Shown here piece by piece: positions 23,787-35,700 of a stretch of DNA of 64,000 nucleotides. Origin of the DNA: Magnaporthiopsis rhizophila (taxonomy: Eukaryota > Ascomycota > Sordariomycetes > Magnaporthales > Magnaporthaceae); contig PYSS01000021.1 of NCBI GenBank assembly GCA_003049465.1, positions 62,001 to 126,000 of the forward strand. The letters run 5' to 3'. The notes beneath the pieces are model-generated. The model worked only from the letters and a program-made list of their open reading frames with translations, ran no database searches and was not told where the DNA came from. The translations under genes and the position numbers were made by a program. Within the stretch, counting starts at the first letter, position 1. Every line of letters starts with the position of its first letter.

Positions 23787-24380
23787 ATGGGAGGAGATCT
23801 CACGTCCTCGGGCCGCGGCGGCGCGGGCAACATAGTGGACAAGGCAAAGTCGCCTGCCATTGAGCCCAAGGACCTCGAGACCCCGACCCTGAAGACGTCG
23901 GTCGTCACCACCGGCCGCGGCGGTACCGGCAACATGGCCAAGAACACGGACCCGGCCGAGACCCGCGCTCTTCAGGATGTCGAGCCGTAAGTGCGCCGCA
24001 ATCTGTGTGCTCGTCTGCGTGTCATTCAATGCCGGGTGGGTTTAAGGGTTGTAGGGAAATGGATAGGAAAAAGGGAAGGAAAATAGGAAAAGAGGATAGG
24101 AGGCGAAATTGGTTGGTGAAATAGACCGTCTCTGACCGTTGATCATCGCCCCAACAGTGTCAGTCTTCCGGAAAGCACCGGCGCCACCCACATCGGGCGC
24201 GGGGGCGATGGCAACGTCATCAAGCCAAAGGCCGAACAGCCCGAGGACGGAGATGGCAAGGAGCTTGCTCGGGCGAAGAGCGCCGGCGACGCGGCGGCGC
24301 CGCAGGACTCTGTGGATATCAAGAAGGATAAGGAGAGCCTGGCCTCCAAGGGAAAGCATTGGCTCATGGGGAAGAAGTAG
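23787..24380 (+). CDS. DUF3602 (GRGGxGN repeat) small protein, 140 aa
   Basis: Two exons, 23787-23986 and 24158-24380, total 423 nt in frame (donor GTAAGT, acceptor CAACAG). The protein carries three copies of a Gly-rich signature: GRGGAGNI (residues 10-17), GRGGTGNM and GRGGDGNV. These define the fungal DUF3602 family, which has no firmly established biochemical role. The rest is Lys/Asp/Glu/Pro-rich and probably disordered, ending KHWLMGKK. No signal peptide or membrane segment is visible. The ATG follows a long poly-T tract and a short C-rich leader. Length and repeat number are normal for the family. Confidence 0.9.
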
Positions 24381-24994
24381 TCTGGCCCATCATGCGCTTT
24401 GCCGAGCACAATGCTCCAAAAGAAAGATGGATTTTTGAAAGTGAATTGTAACGAAGACGAGCTTCGAGTAGTTTTCCTTGTCGAGAAGATCTCTGGTCGC
24501 GGTCAGTTGATAACGAGGCCCCATCGTGGGGGTGAGTGGCCTTATCAACGGCCTGGTTGATGGACCAGCCACAGCATAGATAAGGAAGATCTTCAGATAA
24601 CCCCGTCGACAAGGAAGGATGACCAACCTAATGCTCTTGGTAATGATATATGACCCGACCGCGGTTGCGATGGCCAGTGTCCAATTACAGGAACGACACG
24701 GGAGTAACAATGTCTTCGAGAGTGTTCGCCAAGTACGGTTGGGGAGATGCCAGGTCGTTGTGATGGATGATGTATGTTGCCAAGCGGCAGCCACGGCGAT
24801 TGGATAGAGTCCCATAGGCTCATGGCGCACGCACGATCAGGGGTGGTTGTCAATACCCTCCAATTTGAGTCGCAGGTACACCTCTCTATGTACGGACAAG
24901 AAATAGGGGCACAGCTTGACTGCATAATCTAGCCAAGGAGAGCACCGACTTGGGTAAAGAGTTATTGCGCGACTTGAAATATCTTGCGCGCACA
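24381..24994. other. Intergenic region DUF3602 gene / GNAT gene
   Basis: About 600 bases holding the nested palindrome described separately. A 146-codon open frame on the minus strand overlaps the palindrome but lacks motifs and codon bias. Confidence 0.55.
24474..24616. repeat. Nested imperfect palindrome, about 142 bp
   Basis: Five paired blocks occur in perfectly nested order: TTCCTTGTCGA/TCGACAAGGAA (24474-24484 with 24606-24616), GAAGATCT/AGATCTTC (24485 with 24587), CTGGTC/GACCAG (24493 with 24563), GTTGATAA/TTATCAAC (24506 with 24542) and GGCC/GGCC (24517 with 24538). The terminal loop is 17 bases. 37 base pairs are formed. It starts 94 bases after the DUF3602 stop, so it may be a 3' UTR hairpin or a decayed inverted-repeat element. 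Confidence 0.7.
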
Positions 24995-26283
24995 ATGGTA
25001 CCCTCAGGCGACCAGCCAGGAGTGGTCGTCAAGGACCACTCCACCGCGACCGATTCTCACATCTCGCTGCTCCAGGCTCATCTCCCCAAGTCGCTCGCCC
25101 TGCTGCGGCGGCTCCAGTTCGCGCAGAGAGCGCCCAGCCCAACGTCGCACGTCCTCATAGCCACAAGCCGCGGCGACGGCGGCGAGACGGGCCATCATTT
25201 CGCCGCCGCGTACGTCGACGTCTTCAAGGCGCCCGAAACGCAGGTCTGGCTTTATTCGACCCTGGAGGATTCGGTCCCAGACGATGACAGCGATGACGGG
25301 GCCATCACGGCAACCGCAGCCCCGCCCGCCGGGCCGGACGTGGATCGCTGCGTCGAGCAGGTGCTCGCCGTGCTGAGGCGGGTGCGGGACATATCGCGCG
25401 AGGCCGAGGCCGATAATGCCGGGCCGCCGGTGGGAATCGACGGCGTCGGCCGGCCCGATAGCTTCATGGTCGGGGCGCTGCACGAGACCGTCCGGCGCCT
25501 GCTGCTGGAGAGGGGCGTCAGGACGCTGTACTGCAACCCGCACTACAAGTTCCTGTTCCGCGTCGGCGACCTGCCGACACCATCGGGTCTCCGGCCATTA
25601 GCTGCGGATATGCGGTGGGATGCGATCAGGAGGGAAGACGTGCCGCTGATAATTTCTAGGACCAACATCCCCAAGACTGAGTATGGTGGTTTCCGTGGGC
25701 TTCATTGGGTCTTGCTCTTTTTGCTCTGGCGTTTCATTTGGCTCACACCGGCGTCTGGGATCCGTAGGTCGACGTTGATGACCCTGCCTAGTCTGGGAAT
25801 AAGACTGTCGGACGGAACTCTAGTTGCATGGTCGTTTCTAGGTATAGCCCCAAAGGCGCCGTTCAAGCGGAATCCGGGTGCTGTCTGGACGCCATTGCGT
25901 TCGGCACGGAAATATAGAAGGACCATGTTGACAAATCACAAAACAAAGGTGTCGACGGCACGCTGTCAACCCTCCACTGCGAGGTGAGTTGACTACCTAG
26001 CAGACCATGCCCTTACTTAATTTTCCGTCTTTAGCCCACCATATTCATCTTCTTATTTGCAAAGGAGCCCTTTCGCGGCCGTGGCTTGGCCAAGGCCATG
26101 GCGACGAAACTCATCAAGGACCACAACGAAGGTTTCGGAAACGACGGCTTTTGCGCAGCAGACGTACACATCAGCAACGCCCAAAGTCGGGCCGTCTGTA
26201 GAAGCATCGGGGGGCGAAAAGGCTGGCGGGTATCATGGTATGAGCAAGGAATCCGTTCGCCCCAAATAAATAAATGCCCATGA
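24995..26283 (+). CDS. GNAT-superfamily acyltransferase-like protein, four exons, about 337 aa
   Basis: Exons 24995-25680, 25768-25841, 25949-25983 and 26065-26283 give 1014 nt in frame. The C-terminal half resembles the FR47/glycine N-acyltransferase-like branch of GNAT proteins. It runs LSDGTLVAWSFLGVDGTLSTLHCE, with one or two residues at the exon junction, and then EPFRGRGLAKAMATKLI. The RGRGLA stretch is the acetyl-CoA-binding Q/RxxGxG/A loop, and HISNAQSRAVCRSIGG matches the conserved last helix and strand. The N-terminal half (about 220 residues) is less conserved. Exon 3 is only 35 bases, so experimental support would help. An AATAAATAAA sequence lies inside the last codons. The acyl acceptor is unknown. 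The gene converges on HEM12 with 170 bases between stops. Confidence 0.78.
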
Positions 26284-26453
26284 ATTCGACTTTTTTTCTA
26301 TTTTCCGAAGCTCACAAGAGGTATGTAATTTGACATTTATACAGGTCCATCATCGCCAATGCTAGTCTCTAGAGGAGTCGCATAATGCGGACATTCTTCG
26401 CAGCCGACACCTCCTCCACGACCTGAATGAAACGAGCCCTCATATATCTCAAG

Positions 26454-27852
26454 TTAGTTCTTTGTTTGCCGGTGGATCTCCTGGAGGTAGAACTTGAGGT
26501 CTTCCGGGTTGACGAGCGGGGTGATTCCTGGCCATTCGACCTCTGTCAGCGGAAAGCCCGGGTTCATAGAAAATGCAATGGGATCCGTCCTAATACTTAC
26601 CGTGGCCCAGGTTCACGATCCAGCCCTTCTTCTTAGCGGCCCATCCAAAGCCCTCAACCATTTCCTTGACGGCCGCGGTGATGGCCTCTTTGGTTCCATA
26701 GAGTACCCCCGGGTCGGCATTGCCTTGGAGCACGATGGGCCGGTTGCCGCGCGTCTTGTCGGCAGAAGATGGCCGGAAGGTCCAGTCCAGACCGACGACG
26801 TTGTAGCCCATGTCGCAGGCCGATTCGAGGGCGTACCAGGCGCCCTTGGGGAAGACGATCATCGGGACCGGGTCGAGCCCGAGCTCCTTCAGCCGCCTTG
26901 GCAGGTTCGCCGAGATGTAAGACAAGTACGGCGCCGAGAACTGCTCAAAAGACGAGGGCGAGAGCTCGCCTGCCCATGAGTCGAATACTTGCACAAGCTG
27001 AAGGGGTAGGATCCGCCTTTAGCCCATGAATGTACTTTGCGTGTTGCATCGTGCAGGATTCACGTACCTGCGCCCCAGCCTTGACCTGCAGAGCCAGGTA
27101 CTCGACGCAGAGCTCGGCGATCTTCTGCAGCATCTTCTTGGTCTCCTCGGGGTGCCTGAAGATCCACTTCTTGCTCTGGATGAAGAGCTTGGTGCCGCCG
27201 CCCTCGACCATGTAGCAGAATAGGGTCCAGGGCGCGCCGCAGAAGCCGATGAGCGGGACGCGCCCGCGGAGCTTCTGGCGGGTCAGCGTGATGGCCCGGT
27301 AGACGTAGTCGAGCTCCTTGGAGACGTCGACGTCGCGCGCCAGGATCTCGCCGTACTGGGCGTCGTCGGGCGAGCTCAGCGGGTTGGGGAAGTGCGGGCC
27401 CTTCTTGTCCACCATCTCGACGGTCATGCCCATGGCCTGGGGGATCACGAGGATGTCGGAGAAGATGATGGAGGCGTCCAGAAGCCCCGCAAACCGCTCA
27501 ATCGGCTGGAGCGTCAGCGTCGAGGCCACCTCGGGGTCCCGGCAGCACTCGAAGAAGTCCCGGTTTCCCTTGGCCTCGTGGTACTCGGGAAGATACCGCC
27601 CGGCTGAGGAGAGGTTGTAGATGCCGTCAGGACCAGTCCAAGCTGACTGACGATGATATTGACTATAGGGGATGCTGATATACCTTGCCTCATGATCCAT
27701 ATCGGAGGTCGCTCAACGGTCTGGCCTGTATGAGAATGTATGCATTAGATCGACTGTTATACATTTTTAATCGTCTCCCCTCAACCGATGTACTTACCCC
27801 AGGCTGCCCTGATGATGAGATCATTCTGGAGGGGCTCGAAATCGTGGCCCAT
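26454..27852 (-). CDS. HEM12: Uroporphyrinogen decarboxylase (heme biosynthesis), five exons, 367 aa
   Basis: Cytosolic enzyme that removes four acetate carboxyl groups from uroporphyrinogen III to give coproporphyrinogen III. Exons on the minus strand: 27852-27798, 27725-27684, 27603-27068, 26997-26601 and 26527-26454; total 1104 nt in frame. Visible signatures: RPPIWIMRQAGRYLPEYHE, restored across the second intron and carrying the substrate-binding Arg residues; FSDILVIPQAMGM with the catalytic Asp; GFCGAPWTLFCYMVEGGG; and NLGHGITPLVNPE, restored across the last intron with the conserved His. The length matches the family. Exon 2 is only 42 bases. The gene is divergent from the unknown gene at 28489, with 636 bases between start codons. 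Confidence 0.96.
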
Positions 27853-28488
27853 GGTGAATTGACTGTTCTTTAGTGACTATTCTATGGTTGAGATTTAGGA
27901 AGGAGTCGTCCTGCCTTGCGAGAGCGAGAATGGAACATAAACGAAGGGGAAAAAACGTTAAATTCCATCCATCCAAAGCGCCCAATCTAAGTGACGCTCC
28001 CGCCCGGTGTTGCCGAACTCGGGAACCGTGACTCGCAGGGAGCTGTGGGAGCTCTAACGGAGGACTTGCTGTGCCACATGGTGGGGGTTGTGGCTGGAGC
28101 TTGTGCCCATTGGTGGCACGGGCCTAGCTGCGAGCTTTGTTTGGTGGGCAGGGGCTGTGATCGCGGGCGCATTCGCAAGCATCGTCAGAAACAGCACCAA
28201 AATTCTCCCGAGATATGTCGAGCAGACCCGTGGCAGCCCACAACGACGACAGACACGGCGCGAGAAAGCAGCTGGATGCCAATTCTTCGCTGCCATCATC
28301 TGGGCTGCCACAGTTTCAGTCTCTTCTCCTTATTTTGGTTCCGAGGGCCCCCATGCTGCCGCCGATACCATTGATTCGTCAACCGGCCACCGATGCGAGC
28401 GCGATGTGCTCCACGACGCCGTCTACCGACCCAGAGCCACGTCGCTCCGGCAGACGCCCTGGCGGGCGGTGTCTGGATCACCGACTTT
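27853..28488. other. Divergent promoter region HEM12 / unknown gene
   Basis: Shared intergenic stretch between two divergent start codons. No TATA box or clear operator is recognised. If the right-hand gene starts at an upstream ATG (28393), the region shrinks by 96 bases. Confidence 0.5.
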
Positions 28489-30774
28489 ATGCTCTCCAGC
28501 GTGTTTGAGCGGTACTGCTCCCTCACCAAGGCGCCCCGCCGGATGGCCAGCTCCGCACCCGGCCCTTTGGAGAGCAGCAGACGACTGGGCAGGCGGCGCA
28601 TGGCCGATGCCACCATGTCCCAGACGCACCCGGTCCTGCCGTCATGGGCATACCTGTACCCCGCAGACCTGACCCAATGGCGCTGGGAGCGGCCGACCCC
28701 CGCATCCTCCCGCGCGCGAAACCCACCCGCTGACGGGAGTGCTCACAGCGCGCCGCCCCTACCGGAATCGTGGCTCTCGGCGCTGCTTGGGCGGAATGGT
28801 GGCGCTAGGCGGAGAACATATGCACACAGCGAGGAAAACGGGGCAGCTTTGGCAGTAACACCGCCAGAGGCCGTGTCCGAATGTCGAGAGGCCACAGCGG
28901 TTGATAGGGCCAAGCCAATTCAGAAGCAGTGCTTGCTGTTCTGGGATGAACTCCACGCTCTGAATACCGCATGCGGCTCAGAACTATTGAGATCCGCCAA
29001 GGCCAGGTACACTGAGGTCATTGAGCTATTCCAGCAGTATATATCCCTGGGCATACTCACACCCGGGGAATGTGAGCTGGCGCTCGAGACCCTCTCAGAG
29101 AAGATCCGCGTCAAATTCTGCAATCCATCCTTCCATAACAGACTACTGCTACAACTTTACATCAAAACCGTTCGAGGAGTTCGTTCCTCGAGGCTCGCCC
29201 ATGCCGACGAGTACGACGGGCTACCAATCAAGCTCCTCCAGCGACTCTCGAAGCTCAACCGTGGCGCGCATCTCATCAGAGGATTCAGGGAAATAATGGC
29301 GGAAGTGACACCCGAACTGCTAGGCGATGAGGAGCTAGGGTGGGTTAAGACCACTCTACTCTCATGCTTATCGACGTGGTCTGTCGACCCGAACTGGCAG
29401 AACAGATCCCATCTGTCGACAATGGTCGACATAGCCCAGGGCGAGCTGGGTGTGTTTTCTGGAAGGCTGTGTGCACTACAGGCCGCTCTATCCAGCCACG
29501 CTGGGATGGAATATTGTTTGCGGGTGGCCGACGCAGCCTCCGTATCCTTGGAAATATGCGACAGGGCATTGCGTCCGTCTCGAGAGGTGCCGATTCCAGG
29601 CCCGGACATCGAAAGGATACACGTCTCTTTGTTGGCCGGTGCTATGCGCGCCTTCCATTTTGGAAAGCATCCGGCCGTCATGCGGGCTGCCGAAAAGGCC
29701 GTGACCGAGCAGCAAGGAAAACGGCATCACCACAGAGTATTGATCAACTGGCTGTCGGTTCTCAGTCAGATGCCCCATGTTCGGCAGAGAACGCTTTTCA
29801 CCTTCATGTCGGGGTCTCACAAAAGCAGCAAACCGGAACGAGCCCACTCTTCGCCTGCCTTCTCGGAAGTTGAACTGTGCCATGTGCTTACGGAGCAATG
29901 GATGAGCCGAGGGCATCTCACCTACAAGGAATACCGCGCCCTCCGATCTAGACTGCGGGCGTCGGGGCCGAGCCACGGACTGCCGTCTCTCATCGAGTCG
30001 GTGTACGACGTCAAGAAGGCAGACAGCGCCTTTTGGTTCTATATCGGCCTTTGGCAGTGCTTGCAGGCCATAAGCGCCACGGGGCTTCTCGTGCCAGCGC
30101 TGGAGAGGCTAAGTCAGCAGCATCGTGCTCGTCTGAGGCCTGCCCTGGACAAACTGGCACAGGCCGTGACTAGTCGGACGGTTGCAGACGACATACGCGG
30201 ATTGTATCACGGTCTGGATGACCTCCATTTCGCGGTGGAGGCAGAGGGATCTCGGGGCAAGTCGGATCATGCCATAAAAGCGATGGTGAACGATCACGAC
30301 TACCATCCATTCGAGGTCTTTGAGACTCTGGGACAGCCATTAATCACCAAAAATACACATTCGGCTACGCGGAAGCGTATCCTGCGCCGGCGATGCCGAA
30401 TCTCGCGGCGACAGGCAGCGATTACAGCAAAACTGAGCGTCATGTTCAGCAAGGCGGCGCATCTGACGAACAGGCAGAGGTTCCGCTACGTCAACCACTG
30501 CGTGCTTCTTCTCAAACGCCATAAACTGCACGGGAAGGAGGCTTCGGTGGCCATCACGAGGCTTTTCAAGGTGGTGACAAAGGATCTTCGCGAAAGCGGT
30601 TGGACGAGGCCGAGCCGCATCCACTGGTTTCTGCGGCTGGTTAAGGAGTCGCAGGGTGATGCCGCGGCTGCGGAGTGCCGTAAGGTGTTGGACTCATGGA
30701 TGCAGGTTTGTGATCGCCGCCATCGGGAGGAGAGGGCAAGGCGGGATGATGAGCGCGGAAACTACATTCGGTAA
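28489..30774 (+). CDS. Unknown, probably mitochondrial, helical-repeat-like protein, 761 aa
   Basis: A single long intronless frame with good fungal codon bias. I do not recognise a named domain. The chosen start (MLSSVFERYCSLTKAPRRM...) gives an N-terminus rich in Arg, Ser and hydrophobics and poor in acids, typical of a mitochondrial targeting sequence. An ATG at 28393 would add 32 residues. The rest is predominantly helical (for example LLRSAKARYTEVIELFQQYI and VSLLAGAMRAFHFGKH), with a strongly basic segment RKRILRRRCRISRRQ near residue 625 and a charged tail. This pattern resembles fungal PPR-like or mitochondrial RNA-metabolism proteins, but no repeat consensus can be shown by eye. It shares a promoter region with HEM12. 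A 26-base A tract follows directly after the stop. Confidence 0.75.
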   Translation: MLSSVFERYCSLTKAPRRMASSAPGPLESSRRLGRRRMADATMSQTHPVLPSWAYLYPADLTQWRWERPTPASSRARNPPADGSAHSAPPLPESWLSALLGRNGGARRRTYAHSEENGAALAVTPPEAVSECREATAVDRAKPIQKQCLLFWDELHALNTACGSELLRSAKARYTEVIELFQQYISLGILTPGECELALETLSEKIRVKFCNPSFHNRLLLQLYIKTVRGVRSSRLAHADEYDGLPIKLLQRLSKLNRGAHLIRGFREIMAEVTPELLGDEELGWVKTTLLSCLSTWSVDPNWQNRSHLSTMVDIAQGELGVFSGRLCALQAALSSHAGMEYCLRVADAASVSLEICDRALRPSREVPIPGPDIERIHVSLLAGAMRAFHFGKHPAVMRAAEKAVTEQQGKRHHHRVLINWLSVLSQMPHVRQRTLFTFMSGSHKSSKPERAHSSPAFSEVELCHVLTEQWMSRGHLTYKEYRALRSRLRASGPSHGLPSLIESVYDVKKADSAFWFYIGLWQCLQAISATGLLVPALERLSQQHRARLRPALDKLAQAVTSRTVADDIRGLYHGLDDLHFAVEAEGSRGKSDHAIKAMVNDHDYHPFEVFETLGQPLITKNTHSATRKRILRRRCRISRRQAAITAKLSVMFSKAAHLTNRQRFRYVNHCVLLLKRHKLHGKEASVAITRLFKVVTKDLRESGWTRPSRIHWFLRLVKESQGDAAAAECRKVLDSWMQVCDRRHREERARRDDERGNYIR

Positions 30775-30784
30775 AATTTGAACC

Positions 30785-30810
30785 AAAAAAAAAAAAAAAA
30801 AAAAAAAAAA
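30785..30810. repeat. Poly-A tract, 26 bases
   Basis: Pure A homopolymer 10 bases after the stop codon of the 28489 gene, within its 3' untranslated region. Confidence 0.9.
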
Positions 30811-31662
30811 TGCCAACGTTCCGCGTGCAACCATGGCCTTGGCGCTTCTCGGCGCTCCCTGAAGGCCATGTGCGTACCTCCCCTTTATCTCCTGCTTGTT
30901 TGTGCCAGGGGAAAGTTCCGTCCGTACCTACCTAGGTACCTATCTACCTGGCTTTTGGTGCACTTCTGCCTGTGAACGATGATAGCGGTGAATAGGCACG
31001 CCTAGGGCTGAAAACCATTGGAGACCAGGCGTTTTGTTCAGGGGTGGTGGGCAAGTTTCCAGCCTAGTGTTTGCTGACGTTGATTTTTAGTGCCAGAGAG
31101 CAACGGCCTAGGCCCGGCAGGCTTTGAAAGTCGCCCCAACGGCCCTGCTTGGGACCAAACGTGTTCGAGGCGAGCGGTCTGGGGCTTGCTCTCCGAGTTT
31201 TTCTGTGCGTCCATACAGACTGCCAAGAAATCCCCCCTTTCTCTCCCGATCCCAAAGGCTCGGTTCGTGGGTTCGCGTGCCAGCATTTGGTTATTCCGGC
31301 TGGCGACACGGACGCACGGCACAGGGGTCCCAGCGCGCCCAGCTATATCGGCTGGGCACAGCCAGCACATATCCTCTCTGTCCCACCACTCCCATACCCG
31401 TCCTCATTCCCTTGCCCCGCCTTGTGCATGTTGACCATTTCTCGAACGGGCTAAAGGCTGATTGCACACCGTTGTTACATTTCGTGCAGTTTGTCGCGCA
31501 CCAAGTCTTTGCCCCTGCCCGCTCGTCGTCGTCAACTCACAGCCCACAAGGGAGATATGATGGAGGCACGCTTAACATGTACTGGCATCCTGCCAGTCTT
31601 GGTTTGGCTGGCGATGGCGGTGGACGTTGAAAAGGAAATTAAGAGGAGAAGAAATGCAAGGG

Positions 31663-31712
<50 letters not shown>
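31663..31712. repeat. Poly-A tract, 50 bases
   Basis: Pure A homopolymer in intergenic DNA, preceded by an A/G-rich stretch. No flanking duplication is seen. Confidence 0.9.
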
Positions 31713-31713
<1 letters not shown>

Positions 31714-32786
31714 ACAGCAAAGCAGCCCATGTGCACCTACTGCTGTCTGTGTGCGTGCATGTGGTTGGGAGTGCCGTCGTACAAGCGTTACCCAGGTTGG
31801 CCAAGGCTGGTGGCCGAGAACACGCGCTGTCACGGAAATCGAGCCCAGACCAAGCCCCGAACCGCCTGGGCTTCCTCGAGCTCGAGAGGGTCGGGTGCGA
31901 GATGGCGGGCGGGTTTTGAGCTTTACAGGGTGTCATCAGCTCCCCGAGGAGTCTCCGGGCTGGCGCGCCTTGCTCCCACGCTCCCACACACAAGCCAAAG
32001 AGGGCAGTATTTATATCTTGTCGTTGGCATCCCCGCTTTTTAGCGACACCAACCCGCACCCCATCCTCACTTACGTCCGTAGCTGTGCGTGATCTTCCCA
32101 CCACGCTCGTCCTGCCAAACCCAAGAGCCCGCCACCTTTGCCGGTTCGACCGCGCTTTCTGCTTGGCCTGATTTGCCCGCCGCCACCTCCGGTGCCATTG
32201 ATCCAGAAGCAAGGCGGAGCGAGACGAGGGCCCTGCTTGTCTTGCACTGCGCCGCCGCTAGAACCGCAACGCCCGCGGCTCCGTCCGCACGCTTCCCCGC
32301 ACAGATCCTGCTCCGCAGCCATCAGACGCTGCCCTGATTTGTCCCCGTCTCTTGCTGGGCGCCACCCCTGGTGCCTGCGATCCCGTCCTGGTTGGTCCTG
32401 TGCCTGGCGTTCCGCCGCCACGCTGCCTGCAACTCGGCCTGTCAGCTCGCCATCACCAGCCCACACTGGCCCGCTTCCCGCCCATCACGCCCTCGCTAGC
32501 ACCCACGCTGCCAGGCCGCCAACGACTCCCACCCACCCATTGGAATTTGCATCCCACGTCTCCTGACCTACCTAGCGGCGCTCTCCAAGCAGGAGCGAGC
32601 GCACCAATATTGCCTGGACGACGGTTCCTGCGCCGAGCCTGGATGGGGAGCTGATAACGCTACACCCTCGGATTTCGCGCCACACGTGCGCTGGCACGCA
32701 CCAGCACGTCGCTTGCCATACGCCCACCCCAAGACTTGCTCCCTGGTCTGGTGGGAGAGGGCCTTTCCCCTCACCTCTAGTGCTTG

Positions 32787-35700
32787 ATGGCAAATCTTGA
32801 AACAACCCTCGGCCATCCCCAGTCTATGCCAGAATGTCGCTCACAACCTGGGCAGGGGCAGGGGCATGGACATGGACATGGACATGGACATATGCACCGA
32901 CATGGTCAAGACCAACAGCCAGATGGCCAGCCGGGGCACCACACACAGGGCCACGGCTACTACCCCTCGCACTCATCAGTCTCCACCTTGCCGCACTTGG
33001 ATGCAGTGTCTAGCGCTCGTGGTGGGCCTCATCCATCAGCGATGCAGATGCATGGGTCCATGCCAATCCCCCCCATGGACTCTGCGCCAACGGCCGTATT
33101 GGGAGCCGCAGCCGCTCCGTTTGGAGCCTCGGGAGCTGCCGGAGGCGTTTTTGGCAGTGGCGCTCACGGCATGCTCCTGGACGCAAGGGACTTGGCTGGG
33201 GGTGAGGCCGTGGCCGCCCACCATCACCTCCAGCAGCAACAACCGCCTCAGCAGCTGCAACAGTCCCAACTGCACCAGAACCACCGACAGAACCGCCTGC
33301 CGCAAACCACGGAGCAACACCTTCAACAGCACGACCAGCAGCAACAGCAACCGCCAGCGCAGGATGTGCCAGATGCCGCGCCTGGCTCGGCAGGGGTCGG
33401 TGGAGCATTCGGCTCAACGTCCTCGGCAGTCCCCAAGCCAATTCGCAGGCGTATGCGTATGATTACGTCCTGTCTCGAATGCCGCCGGAGGAAACTGAAA
33501 TGCAACAAATCGAATCCATGCACCAACTGCTTGAAGTTTTCGCGAGAATGCATGTATCTCGGCCCCAAGCTTGACGAGGCGAGCCAGCATCGTCTGACCG
33601 AGATAAAAGAAAAGGCGGGAGCGCTGGAGCGTCAGCTCGAACGCGATGTTGCCCGATCTACATCCCGCGGGTTCCAGCAACAGAGGATTGTGGCGGATGA
33701 TGTGGAGGACGAGTACGACGAGGAGCGGGATCTCGAGATTACACCCATGATTGCTTTGGACCTGACGTACGATGACCCCGACGTTGATCACACCACGGAC
33801 GACATCATCGACCTGGGTATCCAGGTCGGCAGGATGCGCATCACGGAGCGGATCGGGGGTCTGAACAGGCCGCGTATATCCGAGGAGATACAGGCTGGCC
33901 TAACGGGCGGCTCTGGACCGGCGCCGCCTGGCTTCGGGCCCCCGCCGCCACCGCAGCCGCCCCGGGCCGACGGCGTGTCGCAGGCCGCAGGTGCAGATGT
34001 CTCGATACCCGACTTCCTGCGGCCGGGAGAATCTTACATTCCGCCCACGAGCGGCTACTTCTTCGGCCAGCTTGGCGAGACGCCATCTCTGATGGCCTTT
34101 CTTCCCGGTAACCAGGCGTCGGGAGACTGGCTCATGCAGCGCTACTTCGAATCGGTGCACCCTATTGCCCGGTGCGTGCACCGCCCGTCCTTTGAGATTC
34201 AGTACGCTACCTTCTGGGACGATGTTCACCACGGAATTGAGCCCCGTCCCTCGATACAGGCCGTCGTTTTCGCCGCCTGGTTCAGCGCTGTGGTCTCGTT
34301 GGACGAGAGAACCATCCTCCGTGAGTTCGGCTGCGCAAAGCCGGAACTGATGGGAAGAGTAAAGATCGGAACCGAATCAGCTCTGAGCAAGGCAAATTTT
34401 CTGAGAACAACTCGAGTTGAAACTCTACAAGCCTTGATTATGTATATGGTAGGCCTGGCCCCTCGTGCACAGGAAAGGCCTCTGCCGTTTAGCTTTTGTT
34501 GGCGTACAGGCCGTCTGATGCTTCGCGAAACACTTTCTAGATCCCTCTCTGCCGCGCCGAAGTGTCTAGGGCTCACTCGGTCTTGGTTGGAGCAGCCGTC
34601 AGGATGGCTGAATGCATGGGCCTACACCGCGACGGCGAGGCCTACGGCCTCACACCGTTGGAGACCCACGTGCGGCGGCTAATCTGGCATCAGCTCTGCT
34701 TCCTCGACGTGCGCACCTGTGAAGCGCAAGGACCCAAACCAGCCATCAGGAGGGAGGACTACGACACGAAGCTCCCTATCAACTGCGAGGAGGATGAGCT
34801 GACCAAGGCTGTGGTGCCGCCAGAGTCGGCTGAGAGGTGGACTTCAACTCTGCTTCCGCTGATGCGGTTCGAGATCAACGAGATGATGCGCAACATCTGG
34901 ATGGACCGGCGAAGGCTCGAGGTCCGCAAGACGACGGTGACGGCGGTGCTCTCCAAGATCGAGAACTTCCGGAAGCGCATGCTGGACAAGTACGAACGCT
35001 TCCTGGACGACCGCGTGCCCATCCAGCGGTACGCCAAGTTGGTGATGCACCTGCTCATGTACCGGCTGTATGCAATGATACTGCATCCGTACCACTCCAA
35101 CACAGTGAACCCGATGCCGCCCCGACTCAACAGCGTGTTGATTTGGGGCGGCGTCGGCATCGCCGAGATCTCGATCCAGCTCGACACGAATCCAGAGTTC
35201 GCCGCCTGGGCCTGGTACCTAGGCGCCTACCAACAGTTCCAGATCGCGCTGCTCTTGGCCACCGAGATCTATTACCGGCCCCAAAATAGAGAGGCTGAGC
35301 GCATCTGGGCCTGTCTCGACTACGTTTTCAACATGGACCCCAACATGAGCCGCGAGGACAAGGGCGTCTTGATCCTGCGCGAGATTGCCAGCAAGACGGC
35401 TGTCTATATGGGCATGAGGAAGATGCGGGCGCCCACAAGCACCACGAGGGCCGTGCCGGACAAACACGCCATCAAGACGGAGGGCAGCGTGTCGCCCTCA
35501 ACAACGGCCGCGGCGCCACCCGAGTCGTCCTTCAACAAGGGAGACTCTTCTCGAGAGTCGCAGCAGCAGCAGCAGCACAGCCAGCACCAGGCGCAACATC
35601 CCGGGCTGTCCGCAATGCAATACCAGGCTCGCCCAGGCGCACAATCGGGCATGATGCAGCAGGGGCAGCAACACCAACAGCCTTCTCCCGGCGGTCTTTC

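Larger units (their letters stand above)
30775..32786. other. Intergenic region upstream of the Zn2Cys6 factor
   Basis: About 2 kb without a supported gene. It contains two A homopolymers and, at 30923-30951, a run of CTACCTA/ACCTAGGT motifs. The last 650 bases (about 32100-32780) are very C-rich with few G, which suggests a long 5' leader for the transcription factor. Open frames here reach about 220 codons but have no motifs. Confidence 0.55.
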
